Positions 1 through 9,055 of a stretch of DNA of 64,000 bases are shown here, in pieces. Under the pieces are notes generated by a model. The model did no database searches. It saw nothing but the letters and a program-made list of their open reading frames with translations, and was not told where the DNA came from. The stretch spans positions 62,001 through 126,000 of the forward strand of contig QZFT01000111.1 in NCBI GenBank assembly GCA_003600225.1, written 5' to 3'. This stretch comes from Pseudonocardiaceae bacterium YIM PH 21723 (lineage in GTDB: Bacteria > Actinomycetota > Actinomycetes > Mycobacteriales > Pseudonocardiaceae). Position numbers and translations under genes: made by a program. Within the stretch, counting starts at the first letter, position 1. Every line of letters starts with the position of its first letter.

Positions 1-204
1 GTCGGTGACCGGTACCGATTTCTGGCTTCGTTGTTTGGGTCGTGCGTGCCCACCAGCCGCGGTGACTGCTGCCGCAGGCCGATGCGGGCGATCCAGTGAA
101 TGACCAACTGGGATGGACGGTGAGACAACGCGGATTTTCGTCAGGGAGCCGCGCGCGGTGGGTGCGAGGTGCGCGCAGGTTCCTTGGAGTCGATGGGGGA
201 CATG
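1..204. other. Left-edge stretch without a supported gene
   Basis: No frame here has convincing coding character; the short open frames are Arg/Gly-rich as expected for out-of-frame GC-rich DNA. The only clear signal is the GGGGGA run at 195-200 that serves the first gene. A promoter could lie here but no convincing -10/-35 pair is visible. Confidence 0.4.
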
Positions 205-1842
205 ATGAGCGACGACGAGCCGAGACTCGGGCTGAATCAGAACGAGATTTTGCAGTACGTCCAGGCGGCCAATGCGTTGAGCGTGGCGTTCAGCCGGTTC
301 TCAGCCCGGGTGCGTGCGCGTCGGGAACGCGAGGGGCGGCTTGCCCACAACGACGCGCCCCATGCCGCGCGGCAGCACGAGGTCCGCCAGCATCCGCCGG
401 TCAGGCTGATGACCGACGCCGAACAAGACGAGTGGCAGGGCCGCGCACCTTCTTCTCTCTCCTTGCGGTCGATCGGCGAGCCGGTCACGGTCTGGAACGC
501 GCAGATGGTCGATCCGAACGGCAGGGCCACCGGGCAGTGGGGACTTGAGGCATACACCTGGGATCCGGCTGGCCGGCCGACCTCGACAGCGTTGGTGGTG
601 TGCCGCGACGCCGAAGACGCCCTCGCGATGACCCAATACCTGCGCGAGCACGGGACTCCGGAGGCGCTGGAGCAGTTGCGTGATCTGGCGGCGCGTGGCT
701 CCGGCCAGTTCGCCGCACCGGTTCCGGCGGTGCTGGATCCGGCCAGCAAACTACCGGGTGACCTCCGGCCCAAACTGGTGCTCAGCGAACAGGATTGGGA
801 GGCGACCCTGCGGGAGGTGCTGCCCGAGGGGCTGGCTGATCGGATCATCATCAAGGATCCGGAACACAAGCATCACACCGCGTGGCGTGAGTTGCACGAA
901 CTGGCCAATGAGGAAGTACAGCGGGTGGGCGCGGACCCGGCCAAGCTCGCTCGGCTGGTGCTGACCGTGCCGCGCTGGAGCGCCGATGTGGTCAACCCGC
1001 CCGCCCTTGCTCACTGGGCGATCAAGGAGTCCCGCACTTCGGAGGACTATCGCAAACTCGTCGTGCCCGGTGCGGATGAGGAAACCGAGGAGCAGGAGAA
1101 CACGGCCGCCGCGAAGGACGAGCTCGTCCGGGCCGATGCTGCGGAGGCGCCCCGGTACAACGATGTCCGCTCACCCGAGGACGCGATCGCCTGGGCCAAG
1201 GGCCTGGAGCGGCACAACGCGCGGGACCTGTTGGAGGCCAAGACCGGTTACGGTCGCTGGGGCGACCGGGTCGACGCGATCTTGAACACCACCTTTCCCG
1301 GAATCGCGAAGATGGCTCTGGATTTCGCCGAGCGCGAGCGTGAACGTAAAGCCGCCGCCCAAGCCCAACAGGACGCCCGTACGGTGGCGGTCAAGGAGGC
1401 TCCTGCGGAAGTACTCGCGGCGCACGAGCAGCGCGTGGCCGAGCTCGATCCGAGCAAGGCGATACATCAACGCGAGGCCCACACATATATCGGCCACGTG
1501 GCGCCGGAAATCGATCGGCTCATCGCGGAGAAGTTCGCCGACAACCCGAAGATCGTCGAGAAGCTGGACGCGCTGTACCCGGACGGGATCGATCAGGCCA
1601 TCGCGCTGCGCAACAAGGCCACCGCCGAGGAGGCGGCAGCGGCGGCCGAGGCCTCCGCGGTCGATGACCCGAGCACGGCACGCCGAGAGGACGCGGACGG
1701 TCAGGACGCGGCGAACGGTCGGCGTGGCGTGGCCGCCACCGAGCGCGGGATCGCGAGTTCCCTCCCTGGCGAACAGCCACCGGTGCTGCGCCGGACCCAG
1801 CAAGGGCAGGGGCCGGTACAGGGGCCGACCCGCCGTACGTGA
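205..1842 (+). CDS. Hypothetical protein, first gene of the replication-like group
   Basis: A 545-aa protein that I do not recognise. The frame is open from a GTG at 169. ATG 205 is preferred because GGGGGA (195-200) sits four bases upstream, the same arrangement as at the next gene; ATG 193 and 202 are alternatives. An Arg-rich helical stretch lies near residues 35-50. A folded middle part covers about 75-270, and a second helical part with Glu/Arg/Lys-rich likely coiled coil covers about 310-500. The last ~60 residues are low complexity. There is no signal peptide or membrane segment, so it is probably cytoplasmic. It is followed after 68 bases by a protein with DnaB-N modules, which suggests a role in element replication or DNA processing; that is inference from position only. 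Confidence 0.6.
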   Translation: MSDDEPRLGLNQNEILQYVQAANALSVAFSRFSARVRARREREGRLAHNDAPHAARQHEVRQHPPVRLMTDAEQDEWQGRAPSSLSLRSIGEPVTVWNAQMVDPNGRATGQWGLEAYTWDPAGRPTSTALVVCRDAEDALAMTQYLREHGTPEALEQLRDLAARGSGQFAAPVPAVLDPASKLPGDLRPKLVLSEQDWEATLREVLPEGLADRIIIKDPEHKHHTAWRELHELANEEVQRVGADPAKLARLVLTVPRWSADVVNPPALAHWAIKESRTSEDYRKLVVPGADEETEEQENTAAAKDELVRADAAEAPRYNDVRSPEDAIAWAKGLERHNARDLLEAKTGYGRWGDRVDAILNTTFPGIAKMALDFAERERERKAAAQAQQDARTVAVKEAPAEVLAAHEQRVAELDPSKAIHQREAHTYIGHVAPEIDRLIAEKFADNPKIVEKLDALYPDGIDQAIALRNKATAEEAAAAAEASAVDDPSTARREDADGQDAANGRRGVAATERGIASSLPGEQPPVLRRTQQGQGPVQGPTRRT

Positions 1843-1910
1843 CCGGAACCCACATGGTGTTCGAACCGGGTGGTCTGGTGGCACGGAGATGAGTGTTTCA
1901 GGGGGAGACC

Positions 1911-4196
1911 ATGGCAGATGAGGAAACAGCCGGTACGGGGACAGCGCAGCAGGCCGCGCCCAGCGTGCTGCACGCGGACACGGTGATTCGGCTTCTGCAT
2001 CGCGCCTTCGAGGCGCAGTATCAAGGTACGGAGTACGCCTACTTCGCCGAACAGGTTATGCAGATCGCGCAGGGTCTCGATGATCGTCCCGTGGCGGCCT
2101 CGTTGTGGGCGCTGGCGAGAGTCGCTCGCTATGAGGCCATACCGGATGAATCCAGGCCGACGAACGATATGGCGCGCTGGCTGACCGACGCGCAGGTGCC
2201 GCAGGTAGCGGATCTGCTGGAGAAGGCAGCCGGGGACCTGGTCTCCGCCCGGGAGATTTCACAGGCTGATCTCGACGCGCTTGCCCCGGGAAGCAGGGAA
2301 TCGGCGATCAGGGTGTTCCAGGTGCTGGAGCGGCGAATCGCGACAGTGCATGGCGTGGCCAACCAGGCTCCCGGGCCAGAAGCGGAGGTGCGCATTCCGT
2401 TCGCGCCGGAGCCCCGGCATCGGAGTAACTCCGTGACCTTGCGCAAGTACACCGCTGATCTGCTGAGGGCCGCCGGACGGACGGCGAGCCTTCCCGGGGA
2501 AATCAGCACCGCGTTGGCCGTGCTGCACGATGTGTTGATCGACGTCGGCTTGGACAGGCCGCCGGAGCGCTACGCAGTGAAGGCTGTTGGTGTCAATCCG
2601 CACCCATTGCGCGTCGCTGATCGCGTTCAGGAACTCGCCGACGTCATCCGGGAGCGGTTTCCTCATGCCATCGGCCAGATGCACGCGCTGGGTAGCTATG
2701 ACCAGGGGCAGGTGTTGTCGGTTCACCTGCGGCATGTCGCCGAGGAGATTCGGCGCGTCGCCGCCTCTCCCACCGAAGCGGCCCGGGCACGGGTACTCAC
2801 GCAGGTGCGCGCGATTAACGTCGTGGATCCGGGCAAGCCCAATGCCGCCCAGCAGCCCATTGCGACGAACACGCCCGAGGTGGAACTGGAATCTCAGCCG
2901 GAGCCGCGGCCCGCAGAGCCCGTCGTAGAGCAGTCCGTGGGGCAAGCCGCGATTCCGGTACCGGAGTCGCCGGCGATCACGCCCTACCGGTACAACCCGG
3001 CGCTGATGCCTGAGCACGCCCTGCTGGGCAGTCTGTTGTGCGCCCCGGAGGCATTGGAGGGCCTGGAGAAGTTCCTCAAGGTCAGCGACTTCTCCACCCC
3101 CGACACCCAAGCGCTCTACAGCGCGATACGCGGGCTGCACCTCCAGAAGAATCTGTACGACGTCACTTCCTTCCCCAAGGACAGACAGGAAACCGCCGCC
3201 TACCAGAACCTGTGGAACCTGTATGCCGCGCTGCGGGCGGTCCCGCCGGTATTCGGGCCGCACCAGATTCGGGACATTCACGCCTTGATTGCCCAGTGCA
3301 CGGCGGCCGCGCCGGTGGAGACCATTCCCTTCCGCGGTGTCTATGACCAGGGGGCTCAGCATCGGCTCGGGCGGATGGTGCTCGAGGATTCGATCCGGCG
3401 CGAGATGGCCACCATGGGCGTCCGGATGCAACGGGCCGTACCCCGGGTGCCCGCAGTGCCAGTGTTCGCCTCGCTCCGCGCCGAGCACGCCGCACTGGGC
3501 CTGGTGGACAACCTGGAGCACATGCAAGAGCAGGCAGAGGAGTTGTCGCAGCGGTTGATCGCGGCCATCCACGTCACCGGGCCGGACGCGGACGTCGCCT
3601 CAGCACCACAGCTGGCGGGAGTTCCCGTCGAGCCGACGGCGGGAAACCGACGGCCATTGCCTGCCGGAGTCCGAGCGCTCACCGCGCCGACGCTGCACCG
3701 CGCCGAGCGGCATCTGATCCATCTGGCGCTGCATTCGGGCATCAGGACGGACATCCTGCGGGACATCCTGAACTTCACCCCGCGAGATTTCACTTCCACC
3801 GCTCACGCGAACACCTGGCGCGTGATCAAAGACCTGCACTCCCGAGGAGAACCCGTCAGCTGGGAGGCGGTGTGGCGGGCAGCCCGCAGTGAGGAGCATG
3901 ACCGTCATCCGATCATGTCGGATAAGGCCTACGAGAAGTTGAGGCGCCCGCCTGAGATCAAGGAAGAGCGGGTCGCGCGTTCGCTGCGCACCGTGGTCAC
4001 CTCGGCGCTGGCGCGTGCCAGAACCGACAGCCAGAGGGCGATCGGGACGCTGACCCACAGCGCGATGCCTGTGGAGGCCGCGCTCTCCCAACTCAAGACA
4101 GAACTCGATGGATTGACCAGTAAGGGGACGGCCGCGGTGCAACATCATCGGGATATCACCCGGCACCAGATCGCTACACGCCACAATGCGCGGTGA
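1911..4196 (+). CDS. Large protein with two DnaB N-terminal-like modules, no helicase domain
   Basis: A 761-aa protein. ATG 1911 follows GGGGGA at 1901-1906 by four bases; a GTG at 1893 is in frame. The first ~330 residues are an unrecognised helical region, followed by a Pro/Glu-rich linker. Residues about 361-460 resemble the N-terminal domain of replicative helicase DnaB (PEHALLGSLLCAPEAL, then a DF..P..Q.LY..I pattern). A second, more diverged copy lies at about 590-700 (RAERHLIHLALHSG, then DFTSTAHANTW). No Walker A or RecA-type core follows, so it cannot unwind DNA by itself. In DnaB this domain forms the collar and contacts primase. A primase-recruiting or helicase-regulating role, possibly with the Toprim core of the giant protein, is inference. 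Confidence 0.7.
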   Translation: MADEETAGTGTAQQAAPSVLHADTVIRLLHRAFEAQYQGTEYAYFAEQVMQIAQGLDDRPVAASLWALARVARYEAIPDESRPTNDMARWLTDAQVPQVADLLEKAAGDLVSAREISQADLDALAPGSRESAIRVFQVLERRIATVHGVANQAPGPEAEVRIPFAPEPRHRSNSVTLRKYTADLLRAAGRTASLPGEISTALAVLHDVLIDVGLDRPPERYAVKAVGVNPHPLRVADRVQELADVIRERFPHAIGQMHALGSYDQGQVLSVHLRHVAEEIRRVAASPTEAARARVLTQVRAINVVDPGKPNAAQQPIATNTPEVELESQPEPRPAEPVVEQSVGQAAIPVPESPAITPYRYNPALMPEHALLGSLLCAPEALEGLEKFLKVSDFSTPDTQALYSAIRGLHLQKNLYDVTSFPKDRQETAAYQNLWNLYAALRAVPPVFGPHQIRDIHALIAQCTAAAPVETIPFRGVYDQGAQHRLGRMVLEDSIRREMATMGVRMQRAVPRVPAVPVFASLRAEHAALGLVDNLEHMQEQAEELSQRLIAAIHVTGPDADVASAPQLAGVPVEPTAGNRRPLPAGVRALTAPTLHRAERHLIHLALHSGIRTDILRDILNFTPRDFTSTAHANTWRVIKDLHSRGEPVSWEAVWRAARSEEHDRHPIMSDKAYEKLRRPPEIKEERVARSLRTVVTSALARARTDSQRAIGTLTHSAMPVEAALSQLKTELDGLTSKGTAAVQHHRDITRHQIATRHNAR

Positions 4197-4227
4197 ACCA
4201 CAACCGGCATCACAGGGGAGAAATAGC

Positions 4228-4503
4228 ATGACGAACATCAGCCGTGAGGCGATGCAGGCGCACGTTGACGCCGGCCGTGCTGTGCCGTGGCCGCAGGAGT
4301 TGACGATGGGCCCGGACCGGGTAGTGCCGGAAGCCGTCGAACTGGACGGAGTATGGCACGTCGTGATGGTAGGCACGGACTTCTATCAGGAGGCTCCGGA
4401 ACTGCTCGCGGAGAGGCTGACTTCCGCCAAGAAGAGGCAGAAGGCCGCCCAGGAAGTCGTCCAGGGCAAGCCGACACACCAGGACCGTCATGACGCAGGC
4501 TGA
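4228..4503 (+). CDS. Small hypothetical protein between the two DnaB-N-like proteins
   Basis: A 91-aa acidic, soluble protein with no recognised domain. ATG 4228 is chosen because GGGGAG at 4215-4220 lies seven bases upstream; the frame opens slightly earlier inside the end of the preceding gene without a better site. The C-terminal part is helical and Lys/Glu/Gln-rich. The gene overlaps the next start by 14 bases, so the two are probably translationally coupled and made in similar amounts. The short length and position suggest an accessory of its two neighbours, but this is inference. Confidence 0.6.
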   Translation: MTNISREAMQAHVDAGRAVPWPQELTMGPDRVVPEAVELDGVWHVVMVGTDFYQEAPELLAERLTSAKKRQKAAQEVVQGKPTHQDRHDAG

Positions 4504-6124
4504 GGCGTTGAGGCGGGCCAGCGAGCAGAGCGCACCGGGCACGTCGACCTGGCACGCCGAGAAGGGGGTGATCGGCGCGGTGCTGCGTCGCCCCGAACGG
4601 CTCGATGCCTTCGCAAGCTGGCTCGCCCCAGAGGACTTCTTCGACCCGGAACATCAGGGTGTGTACGCCACGCTCCTGGGACTACATGCCAATGACGAGC
4701 TGTACCGGCTGAACAGGACGTCCGGTGGTGAGCGCGGGATGCAGGACGCGGCGGCGCAGAACCTGCGCATCGTGCGGTCCGCGCTGGAGGACAAGCGGTT
4801 CACCGAGGTCGAGTACCGCAGTCCGTTCACTGTGGTCAATAACCTGTTCGGCGCTGGCACCGACGCTCCCGGATTAGCGGAGCGGTACGGGCGCATGGTG
4901 GCCGAGATGTCGGATAGCCGACAGCTTGACGACCTGGGTGTGCGCCTGGAACAGGCGGTTCTCGCCATGCCTGTGGAGTCCAACGACCTCACGGCTGTGC
5001 GCGGAACCAAAGAACTGGTCATGGCCAAGCTGAGTGAACTGGCCAATGGACGAGGACACCTGTGGAAGAACGGGATCACGCCGACGCCGATCAGGCCAGG
5101 CGTTCCGTTCGCCCAGCTGGACGAAAGCGGTGAGGAATCCCCGGCACCTTTGGTCGCGGCCGAAGGCGCCGAGCCGGCCACTGGGGATCCGCTTTTCACC
5201 GAGCTGCTGGAGACCAGGGTCAGGTACGAAAACCTCACCAGACTGGAAAGGGCCCACTACGCCAACAACAACCAGATGCTGCGCATCGCCCAGAGTGCCG
5301 AGCAAACGGAACAGACGAACCACACGCTGCGAATCGGGGACGGAACTGTGCAACTCACCGAGGAGCAGGCCGCGGACTTACGCGAGGATAGTCAGCAGCT
5401 GAATCGGCAGATCATCACTGCCCGGCAGGAACACCGGCCGCTGTTTCCCCGGTACGCGGAACTGGTTGCCGTAGAAGGACGGCTGATGGACCTCACGGCG
5501 CAACTGGATGGGCAGACGGTCGGAACGATGGTCGGGGCGCTTGTCGAGCGGTCCGAGCGCCGGGTGATCCAAGCTGTCCTCACCGACACCGATCTACAGG
5601 CCTCGGATTTGCTGCACAACCTCCAGCCGGAGGACTTCGCCTCCAGGGCGCATGGCAATACATGGCTGGCCATTCAGATGGCCGCCGAGACCGGCCGGCC
5701 GTTCGACGCGATCATGGTGGCCAAGGAGTGCGAGCGTTTGGTGCAGATCGCGGAAACCAAGGAGGGGTACCGCTCCCCTGGTACCGAGATGCTCGCAACG
5801 AAAGAGCTCATTGACCTGGGGCAGGAACCTGCCCGCAATCCCGAACGTGTCGTGGCCGCGGTGAAGACCGTCGCGAAGGCCTCGCTGGGCAGGCTCGCTG
5901 TGGAAACGCGCGAGGCGATCAGCAAGATGGCGGCCGATCGCGCTGCAGGTATCACCAAGCTCATCGGTGACACGGGCATGGCCGCTCATGAGCTCCTCGA
6001 CAACGCCGAACGACTGATCGATGCTGGCCAGAATCTACAGTCCAGCGGGGTTACCGGGCGGCTTGACGACCGAGCACCGGTGACACCCGTTCCACAGCCG
6101 CCCAACCGACCGTTGGGCCGCTGA
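4490..6124 (+). CDS. Second protein with two DnaB N-terminal-like modules, no helicase domain
   Basis: A 544-aa paralogue-like companion of the 761-aa protein upstream. One DnaB-N-type module lies at about residues 18-120 (AEKGVIGAVLRRPERL, then EDFFDPEHQGVYATL). A second lies at about 345-440 (SERRVIQAVLTD, then PEDFASRAHGNTW). A helical, Gln/Glu-rich segment of about 90 residues separates them. No P-loop is present. Only the collar domain of DnaB is kept, twice per protein, in two neighbouring genes, which points to a scaffold or regulator that engages primase or host DnaB rather than to a replicative helicase. The start ATG 4490 overlaps the preceding gene by 14 bases. Confidence 0.7.
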   Translation: MTQAEALRRASEQSAPGTSTWHAEKGVIGAVLRRPERLDAFASWLAPEDFFDPEHQGVYATLLGLHANDELYRLNRTSGGERGMQDAAAQNLRIVRSALEDKRFTEVEYRSPFTVVNNLFGAGTDAPGLAERYGRMVAEMSDSRQLDDLGVRLEQAVLAMPVESNDLTAVRGTKELVMAKLSELANGRGHLWKNGITPTPIRPGVPFAQLDESGEESPAPLVAAEGAEPATGDPLFTELLETRVRYENLTRLERAHYANNNQMLRIAQSAEQTEQTNHTLRIGDGTVQLTEEQAADLREDSQQLNRQIITARQEHRPLFPRYAELVAVEGRLMDLTAQLDGQTVGTMVGALVERSERRVIQAVLTDTDLQASDLLHNLQPEDFASRAHGNTWLAIQMAAETGRPFDAIMVAKECERLVQIAETKEGYRSPGTEMLATKELIDLGQEPARNPERVVAAVKTVAKASLGRLAVETREAISKMAADRAAGITKLIGDTGMAAHELLDNAERLIDAGQNLQSSGVTGRLDDRAPVTPVPQPPNRPLGR

Positions 6125-6170
6125 AGCGGCGCCCACCCGGTCGCGCCACCTCAGCGGTCGATCCGCGCCC

Positions 6171-6578
6171 CTATCGCCCGGTGGGCTGTTTGGTGCGCAG
6201 ACGCTGCTCGACGTCGGTCTGGACCACCGTGACGAACCCGAGCTGCGCGTGGCCCACCAGCTCGTGCTCGTCACGCACCTCCACCTGCCACTCGCTGTAG
6301 CTGCCCCGCCGGAGGGTGCACTCCGCGGTGATCTCCAGCTGGGCGCCGATCGGGACAGGTGCCTGGTGCGTGAGGCTCTGCCAGGCACCGAGTGAGCATT
6401 CATGTGGCTGCAGGTCCTCACGCAGCAGATCCATGCACGGCCACTCGCATACCGCCAAGAGGCGGGCGCTCGCCATCACCTCTGGCTTGTGCTGGTGAAA
6501 TTCGGGGCTGAGCGAGATCTGGCGGACCGAGTCGTGCCTGGCGACGCGGTAGGTGATGGTGCGCGTCGAGATCACCAT
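6171..6578 (-). CDS. Hot-dog fold thioesterase-like protein
   Basis: A 135-aa protein of the size of single-domain hot-dog thioesterases. The pattern fits the fluoroacetyl-CoA-thioesterase (FlK)-like group: a helix after the first strand (PEVMASARLLAVCEW), a conserved THQAPVPIGAQLE stretch, then alternating strands ending in an EHELVGHAQLGFV hairpin. Glu of CEW and His of THQ sit where family members have catalytic Glu and His; the Thr position is less clear. It would hydrolyse an acyl-CoA or act as a binding protein in the cytoplasm; the substrate cannot be read. It is monocistronic, convergent with the preceding plus-strand genes, and looks like metabolic cargo. No strong ribosome site precedes ATG 6578. 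Confidence 0.6.
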   Translation of the reverse strand: MVISTRTITYRVARHDSVRQISLSPEFHQHKPEVMASARLLAVCEWPCMDLLREDLQPHECSLGAWQSLTHQAPVPIGAQLEITAECTLRRGSYSEWQVEVRDEHELVGHAQLGFVTVVQTDVEQRLRTKQPTGR

Positions 6579-7031
6579 GTCGTGCCATCCAGCGCGCGGT
6601 GATCGGCGTGCGGCAGGTGCGCGGAATGCCGGATGCAGGTCCAGCCCGGGTGATCCCGGTCCGGGGGCACCGGCGTCAGCCGTTCACCGCAGACCTGTTC
6701 TGGATCTTCGGCCCTCTGGGCACCAGGTGTGGTGCCCAGAGGCGCAGGGATGTGGATCATGTTGTTCATCGCTTGTATCCCCCATGATATGGATGTGCTC
6801 AGGTCGTCCAACACATGCCGAGTCGGCTACGGCACGGTGATCCCGATCTGTAGTTTCTCGCTCATAATTGCTCTGATCTTCAGTCGCCCTTGCTTAATAC
6901 ATTTCCCGTTTCCATTGCGCTAGATTCGCCGCTGCGGTTTCCGCATTCGTTTTGGCTGGTTGGCGTTTTTTCGTGCATATACGGCGCAATAGGTGCTCCG
7001 GCCATGCGGCCATCTCCTTTCAGGTGTGCGT
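6579..7031. other. Intergenic region with an AT-rich island
   Basis: No supported gene. About 6835-7000 is far richer in A+T than its surroundings, with T-runs, a TTAATAC stretch near 6894 and a short GCGG-TTT-CCGC hairpin near 6932-6942. It lies upstream of the thioesterase gene and downstream of the hydrolase gene, so it probably contains the thioesterase promoter and the end of the transfer transcript. It is also a plausible target for the Lsr2-like protein encoded at 46 kb. Confidence 0.4.
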
Positions 7032-8390
7032 CTACCTGGCTGCGACCAGGTCCTTGCGCGGAGGTTGAGATGCCAGAACGGCGATGGCCTGGCGGTTCTC
7101 GTGGGTAGATCCGGAACGGCGCAGGTTCGGCGCGAAGTCGGGGAGACGGAGTGAAGTGGCGCGAGCAGCGACGGGAATTGTAGGTTCTCGCCGATCAGTG
7201 CGTTCGATCATGAGTTGAACTGCGGGTTTGCCCGATGTCTCATCGACTTTGCGCCCGATTCGTCTCACGGTTCTTGCGCTTTCCTCGGCCGCAGCCAGCT
7301 CCTCGGGCAGCGGCTGAGGCACCCGGACGGCAGTGACCTGGCGGTTCCCGTCAGGAGATCCGGAACGGCGCAGTTTCGGCGCAAAGTCCGCGAGACTGCG
7401 CAAAGTGGCGTGAGAACCTACAGGAATCGCTGTGTCAACCGGCCGGGTCGCCCCGTAGTAGTCATCGGTGGGCCAGCGGTAGTCAGCGACCTTGACGACC
7501 TGGCCGAAGTCGGGTGCGTGGATCATCTTCCCGCCGCCGAGATAGAGACCGACGTGGTGAATGTTGCCGGGGTGTCCGTAGAAGACCAGGTCGCCGGGCT
7601 TGAGCGGTTCACTCGCCGGAAGTTGCGGCCCGGCGTTGTACTGGACATCGGTGGTGCGCGGCAGCAGGATGCCCGCCGCCTTGTAGGCCTCGACGACCAG
7701 CCCGCTGCAGTCGAAGCCCGCATGGCCGTAAGCCTTGCCGTTGCCACCCCACACGTAGGGAAGGCCGAGCTGCTGGCAGGCGAAATCGATCGCGATCCTG
7801 GCCGCTTTGCTCGCCCCGTCGATCTGGCCGCAGCCGCCGGCCGCGACGTAGCGCTGTGCCTGGGCCAATACATCGTTGACGTACCAATCGGCGTGGTTGT
7901 ACGCGTAGATCGCGCGCCGTAGATCCTTCGGGGCACCGTTCTGGCAGAGATAGTAGGAAGCGGCGTAGATGGCGTCGTGCGGGTTGTACCGATTCGGCGG
8001 GATCGCTCCGCCCTTCGGCCACTCGTGCCTGTTGGTCACTCCCGTGACCACCCCGTCGAAGGTGGCCTGCAGAAACTGCATCGGCCCAGCGGCGCCGGCG
8101 AAGTTCTCCCCGCTGTGCACGCCCGGGGCGTCCAGACGCCCGTGATTGGTCTCGATCTTGCCGATGGCCGCCAGGATCGACCAGTCCAGACCTGGACAGG
8201 CCGGCGCTGCCTCGCGATAGAGCTTCAAGTAGTCCGAGGGAATATCGCTGAGCGCCTCACTACCCGGCTGCGAGTCGTTACGGTTCCCGCCGGACTGGCT
8301 GGCGCCCATGCCCAGGATCAGGGTGAAGACAACGATCATCACCACCAGCGGTGAGCAGACGAGCGCGACGAGCGCGACCTTGCCGTTCAT
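7032..8390 (-). CDS. Lytic transglycosylase fused to NlpC/P60 peptidase (conjugation-type wall hydrolase)
   Basis: A 452-aa two-domain peptidoglycan hydrolase. An N-terminal membrane anchor covers about residues 5-28. A goose-lysozyme/Slt-type transglycosylase domain covers about 50-190 (AAIGKIETNHG with the catalytic Glu, then AAGPMQFLQATF and AIYAASYYLC). An NlpC/P60 domain covers about 200-325, with Cys in FDCSGLVVEAYK, His in GNIHHVGLYLG and a later His in MIHAPDFG. This layout is the VirB1-like hydrolase of Gram-positive conjugation systems, which opens the wall for the channel. The ~115-residue tail is odd: it holds two copies of an LADFAPKLRRSGS-type unit. It overlaps the upstream lipoprotein gene by ATGA, so the two are co-translated. 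Confidence 0.88.
   Translation of the reverse strand: MNGKVALVALVCSPLVVMIVVFTLILGMGASQSGGNRNDSQPGSEALSDIPSDYLKLYREAAPACPGLDWSILAAIGKIETNHGRLDAPGVHSGENFAGAAGPMQFLQATFDGVVTGVTNRHEWPKGGAIPPNRYNPHDAIYAASYYLCQNGAPKDLRRAIYAYNHADWYVNDVLAQAQRYVAAGGCGQIDGASKAARIAIDFACQQLGLPYVWGGNGKAYGHAGFDCSGLVVEAYKAAGILLPRTTDVQYNAGPQLPASEPLKPGDLVFYGHPGNIHHVGLYLGGGKMIHAPDFGQVVKVADYRWPTDDYYGATRPVDTAIPVGSHATLRSLADFAPKLRRSGSPDGNRQVTAVRVPQPLPEELAAAEESARTVRRIGRKVDETSGKPAVQLMIERTDRREPTIPVAARATSLRLPDFAPNLRRSGSTHENRQAIAVLASQPPRKDLVAAR
7070..7416 (-). repeat. Direct duplication in the hydrolase tail
   Basis: Two stretches of about 100 bases, near 7070-7172 and 7314-7416, are clearly related at the DNA level (both contain ctggcggttc and agatccggaacggcgca). 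They encode a repeated unit with the core DFAP-x-LRRSGS followed by NRQ. The intervening ~140 bases are not obviously duplicated. Confidence 0.65.
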
Positions 8391-8959
8391 CGCGGCCTGC
8401 TGGACGGGTCTTCATAAAATGAGGCCGCCGTGATCTTCCAGCCCCCGGCGTCGGTCATGGTGCAGTACACGACGAAGGTGGACAGATCCTGCCGCCACCC
8501 ATCGGCGGCCACTGCGACTCGTTTGGCGGTGACCGCCGCGCTCGCCGTGTCGCGGCGAGGGGGAGGCGGGTCATCTCCGACCTCGTAGGTGTTGACCACC
8601 ACCCTGGCCCGATGCTCGGCCAGCAGCGGCCAGGCTCCGTCCCCTTCCCTGAACTGGTCATTCCTGGCGAACTCGGGTGATCCGAACTGCTGAGCCGCGC
8701 GGTAACGCGCGTTCCCTGGACCGCGGTCGATCTCGGCGTTGGAGCTCAACGCTGCGCTGGCGAAGCGTGAACACACCTCGGTGACGGCAGCCCGCATACC
8801 CGGCCGGCCCGCACCACCGCCCCGGGTATCAGCGCTACCGCGGTCCTGGTCCGGCTGCGAGCATCCTGCGGTCGCCAGCAGTGCCACGATGGCGATCGCG
8901 CGCCCACAACGCCGTGCCAACGAGGTGAGGCGGCTGGAATCCGGCCGCGAGTAATCCAT
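8387..8959 (-). CDS. Putative lipoprotein of the transfer region
   Basis: A 190-aa protein with a positively charged N terminus, a hydrophobic stretch and the lipobox LLATAGC, so it is probably anchored outside the membrane at Cys33 or so. The mature part has a helical segment (VTEVCSRFASAALSS) followed by a small alpha/beta part ending WKITAASFYEDP, reminiscent of the NTF2-like fold of VirB8/TcpC-type transfer proteins. That resemblance is weak and is inference. ATG 8959 follows GGGGGA by five bases. The next gene, the wall hydrolase, overlaps by ATGA. Together they look like the envelope end of the conjugation machinery, set apart from it by the giant gene. Confidence 0.65.
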   Translation of the reverse strand: MDYSRPDSSRLTSLARRCGRAIAIVALLATAGCSQPDQDRGSADTRGGGAGRPGMRAAVTEVCSRFASAALSSNAEIDRGPGNARYRAAQQFGSPEFARNDQFREGDGAWPLLAEHRARVVVNTYEVGDDPPPPRRDTASAAVTAKRVAVAADGWRQDLSTFVVYCTMTDAGGWKITAASFYEDPSSRPR

Positions 8960-9055
8960 GATCGTCCCCCTTCGATCGAATGATGATCAAAATCCGGTGC
9001 CCGGTCCGGCTGATCTAGTGATCAACTGGATCGGCGCTGTAGTTTTGGTGGCTGA
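8960..9055 (-). promoter_or_regulatory. Short intergenic region with two inverted repeats
   Basis: Between the giant gene's stop and the lipoprotein gene lie a perfect palindrome TTCGATCGAA (8971-8980) and the inverted repeat TGATC-tagt-GATCA (9011-9024). They could be an operator for the downstream pair or part of a terminator; no T-run follows, so a regulatory site seems a little more likely. Confidence 0.35.

Noticed and set aside
1840-1885. tRNA-like GTTCGAACC stretch near 1859
   Set aside because: No cloverleaf can be built around it.
6553-7108. Several 60-95-codon plus-strand frames in the AT-rich gap
   Set aside because: They lack ribosome sites and mixed codon use shows no coding bias.
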